From CAYRTD01 sp964528675 (GTDB lineage Bacteria; Bacteroidota; Bacteroidia; Bacteroidales; GCA-2748055): 64,000 nucleotides of DNA. Position numbers and translations under genes: made by a program. Below the pieces are notes generated by a model, which saw only the letters and a program-made list of their open reading frames with translations, was not told the DNA's origin and did no database searches. The DNA is taken from contig CAZGTU010000011.1 in assembly GCA_964528675.1 (NCBI GenBank), forward strand, positions 1 through 64,000, in the 5' to 3' direction. Positions 62,039-64,000 of the stretch are shown piece by piece; position 1 is the first letter of the stretch, and each line of letters starts with the position of its first letter.

Positions 62039-62488
62039 ATGAAATTTACTGAAAGAATAGACTCGGATATTAAAATTTCCATGAGAGAAAAAGCAAAAGA
62101 CAGGCTGCAAGCTCTCAGGGCTGTTAAAAGTGCTTTTATGCTAGCCCGTACTGAAAAAGGTGCCGGTTCGCAATTAACAGATGAGGAGGAGGTGAAAATC
62201 ATCCGGAAACTGGTGAAGCAAAGACAGGATAGTGCATCTATTTATGAAGAACAGGGAAGGCCTGAGCTTGCTGAAAAGGAAATGCAGGAGGCAGAATATA
62301 TAAGTGAATACCTTCCACAACAGATGTCTGAATCAGAACTGGAAATTTATCTCAAGAAATTGGTTGATGAAATGGGAGCTGAAGGAATGAAGGATATGGG
62401 AAAAGTGATGGGACGAGCCACTTCAGAACTTGCAGGGATGGCAGATGGAAAAACGATTTCGGAAATTGTGAAGAGATTGTTGCAATAA
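62039..62488 (+). CDS. yqeY: GatB/YqeY domain protein
   Basis: A 149-residue protein of the GatB/YqeY family. The N-terminal part (FTERIDSDIKISMREKAKDRLQALRAVKSAF) and the C-terminal module (EMGAEGMKDMGKVMGRATSELAGMADGKTISEIVKRLL) resemble the tRNA-binding tail of the GatB amidotransferase subunit. The free-standing form binds tRNA in principle; its function is not established. It lies just after ftsZ and is followed by a strong terminator. Confidence 0.93.
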   Translation: MKFTERIDSDIKISMREKAKDRLQALRAVKSAFMLARTEKGAGSQLTDEEEVKIIRKLVKQRQDSASIYEEQGRPELAEKEMQEAEYISEYLPQQMSESELEIYLKKLVDEMGAEGMKDMGKVMGRATSELAGMADGKTISEIVKRLLQ

Positions 62489-62501
62489 ATTATGTTATAA
62501 A

Positions 62502-62555
62502 AAGATGCGTTCAAGGGGAAACTCGAGGGTGTTTCCCCTTGAACGCATCTTTTTT
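62502..62555. terminator. Bidirectional terminator with 21 bp perfect stem
   Basis: Arms 62502-62522 and 62531-62551 pair over 21 bp without a mismatch, with an 8 nt loop; A runs precede and T runs follow. It stands between the end of the dcw/yqeY operon and the convergent isomerase gene, so it serves both. Confidence 0.95.
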
Positions 62556-62569
62556 AAAATACTCTATCC

Positions 62570-64000
62570 TTAATAAAACTTAATCCTGTTATCTTCAATA
62601 TTGGCCGCTTCTCTTAAAGCTTCATAGCCCTGGTAGTTAACCCGGCTTTCCATCATATACTTCAGTCTGAACTCTGCAGAAGCCACATCAAGATCCTCAG
62701 GCACTGTTTTTTCTGAAACCTGGAGGACAAAAACATTATTCTCTCCGATAAAGGGCTCTGAAAGTTCTCCTTCAGGTAGTTCAAATGCTTTTGCCACTAC
62801 TGTAGGTTCGAGTCCGATATCATTTACATATGGATTGGCCAGCCCTACATTTTCTGCCTGTAAAATTTCTGCATCAAGTGATTCTGCCACTGCATTGAGA
62901 CTGGTTGATCCCGAGATTTGTTCCTTTACATTTTCCAGGACCTTTTCGAGCTTTTTCTGCTTGGTAACGATGATCTCAATTTCATTTCTCACATCTTCAA
63001 AATCGGCTATTCCTTCATGATTTACATCGGTTAAAGTTGCCACAATATATTTATCACTCAGATCAAAGATCTGACTGACTGTGCCTTCTTCATTCTCAAA
63101 CGACCAGCGGATAATCTCCCTGGCATTTTCAAGTCCCGGCAGATCTTTCGTACTCTTATCAAATTCTGTTGCGAACCTGGGAGTGAGCCCCTGTTCATTA
63201 TAGGTTTCTCTGAACTCTTCCAGGCTGGTGGCTTTACTCCTGAATTCAACAGAGTTGGAATATATTTCCTGGTAAGTGGCATCAGAAGGAACTACCTGTC
63301 TTTCAACTATAGCAAGATTCACTTTTCTGACCCTTGGGCTTTGATTTATAATTTTGATGACATGATACCCAAAATTTGTTTTCACAACTCCGAGATCCCC
63401 GGTTTCATTCTCAAAAGCAAAATCGTTGAATGGCTTTACCATAGTACCTTCAGTAAACCATCCAAGATCGCCGCCAATTTCACTGTTTGATTCATCAGTT
63501 GAAAACTCCCTGGCAAGCTGTTCGAAACTTTCACCGGCCCTGATAACTCTTAAGAGGCTGTCTGCTATTTCTTCAGCTCTTTCATCATCCCTTTGAACGG
63601 AGAGTGAAATAAGGATATGGCGGGCTCTCACTGAGTCGGGAACCATTTCAAATCCAATAACTCTTGCCAATTTGTAGGCATCATTTTCGAAATAAGGTCC
63701 GGCAACATAGCCAGGGTCTGCATTGAAGATGGAATCTGCGTAAGGATCAGGAAGATCTTCTTTTGAATAGTTGATATCCCTGTAAGGAATGTCAGAATTG
63801 GAATTAACATATCCAATTGGATTTTCTGTACGCTCAAATACTTCCTTGCTTTGCTGAATAAAGCTTTGTGCCCTGCTGTCATCTTCGGCAGAAGGTTCTA
63901 TCGGAAAAATCACATATTCAATGCTCCTGGTTTCATCCTGACGATATTCATTTTTGTGTTCTTCATAATATTCTTTCAGATCCGACTCTGTGTAACTGAT
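62570..64000 (-). CDS. PpiC-type peptidyl-prolyl isomerase (PpiD/SurA-like), C-terminal part
   Basis: At least 476 residues; the gene continues past the right edge and no start lies in the window. A parvulin-type PpiC domain (RARHILISL...REFSTDESNSEIGGDLGWFTEGTMVKPFNDFAF...GYHVIKI) is followed by a long C-terminal region that may hold a second, degenerate domain. Proteins of this type in Bacteroidota (about 700 residues, N-terminal anchor) fold or escort outer-membrane proteins in the periplasm. Convergent to the dcw operon, with a shared terminator between them. Confidence 0.88.
   Translation of the reverse strand: MSYTESDLKEYYEEHKNEYRQDETRSIEYVIFPIEPSAEDDSRAQSFIQQSKEVFERTENPIGYVNSNSDIPYRDINYSKEDLPDPYADSIFNADPGYVAGPYFENDAYKLARVIGFEMVPDSVRARHILISLSVQRDDERAEEIADSLLRVIRAGESFEQLAREFSTDESNSEIGGDLGWFTEGTMVKPFNDFAFENETGDLGVVKTNFGYHVIKIINQSPRVRKVNLAIVERQVVPSDATYQEIYSNSVEFRSKATSLEEFRETYNEQGLTPRFATEFDKSTKDLPGLENAREIIRWSFENEEGTVSQIFDLSDKYIVATLTDVNHEGIADFEDVRNEIEIIVTKQKKLEKVLENVKEQISGSTSLNAVAESLDAEILQAENVGLANPYVNDIGLEPTVVAKAFELPEGELSEPFIGENNVFVLQVSEKTVPEDLDVASAEFRLKYMMESRVNYQGYEALREAANIEDNRIKFY

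Overview
This 64 kb window looks like a chromosomal segment of a Bacteroidota bacterium, probably a free-living polysaccharide degrader of the Bacteroidales/Marinilabiliales type. The evidence is a secreted glycosidase with a type IX secretion (T9SS) C-terminal domain, an S46 dipeptidyl-peptidase, an IPExxxVDY-type small protein, a glycine-lipid-type acyltransferase pair, a TonB-plug/macroglobulin-like protein, Bacteroidota-style TAnnTTTG promoter boxes, and a Bacteroidota-type gene order around secG, groES, groEL and the division and cell wall (dcw) cluster. I saw no rRNA, tRNA or CRISPR array.

Layout. 1-4081 is an AT-rich accessory island: two complete gene cassettes and the start of a third, separated by palindromic sites that behave like integron attC sites, with a tyrosine recombinase of XerC/D type (not classical IntI) at the right end. 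This is the most unusual part of the window. 4373-9601 carries two secreted glycoside hydrolases (GH30 and GH9) around a 280 bp heptanucleotide repeat. 9917-15526 holds a membrane protein, an IPExxxVDY-type protein, a membrane DnaJ protein, a histidine kinase/response regulator pair and a small membrane protein. 15587-16756 is a decayed FAD-dependent oxidoreductase. 16971-23399 has a radical SAM protein, LepA, a prolyl-tRNA deacylase and a GH94 phosphorylase. 23599-28639 is a leftward block groEL, groES, secG, a TPR-like protein, lptE and a sigma-54 activator. 28847-46572 is mixed housekeeping: kdsB, an ABC permease, a SiaB-like kinase, RNase HI, a DPP7-like peptidase, a STAS protein, a TonB-plug protein, miaB, yebC, a SPOR-like protein, an amidophosphoribosyltransferase and two lipid acyltransferases.

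46785-61999 is a complete-looking rightward dcw operon (mraZ, rsmH, ftsL-like, ftsI, murE, mraY, murD, ftsW, murG, murC, ftsQ, ftsA, ftsZ). Three phased MraZ boxes precede it, and a YqeY gene and a 21 bp terminator follow. The window ends inside a PpiC-type peptidyl-prolyl isomerase gene.

How the parts connect: GH9 and GH30 act outside the cell on plant-type or similar glucans and xylans, and the GH94 phosphorylase could split the resulting disaccharides in the cytosol. KdsB, LptE and the acyltransferases serve the outer envelope. The dcw operon makes and places peptidoglycan of the meso-diaminopimelate type (DNPR motif in MurE). Intergenic regions are full of 7- and 8-nt tandem repeats and a mosaic dispersed repeat family. 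Several of these repeats abut or supply stop codons, or sit directly before start codons.
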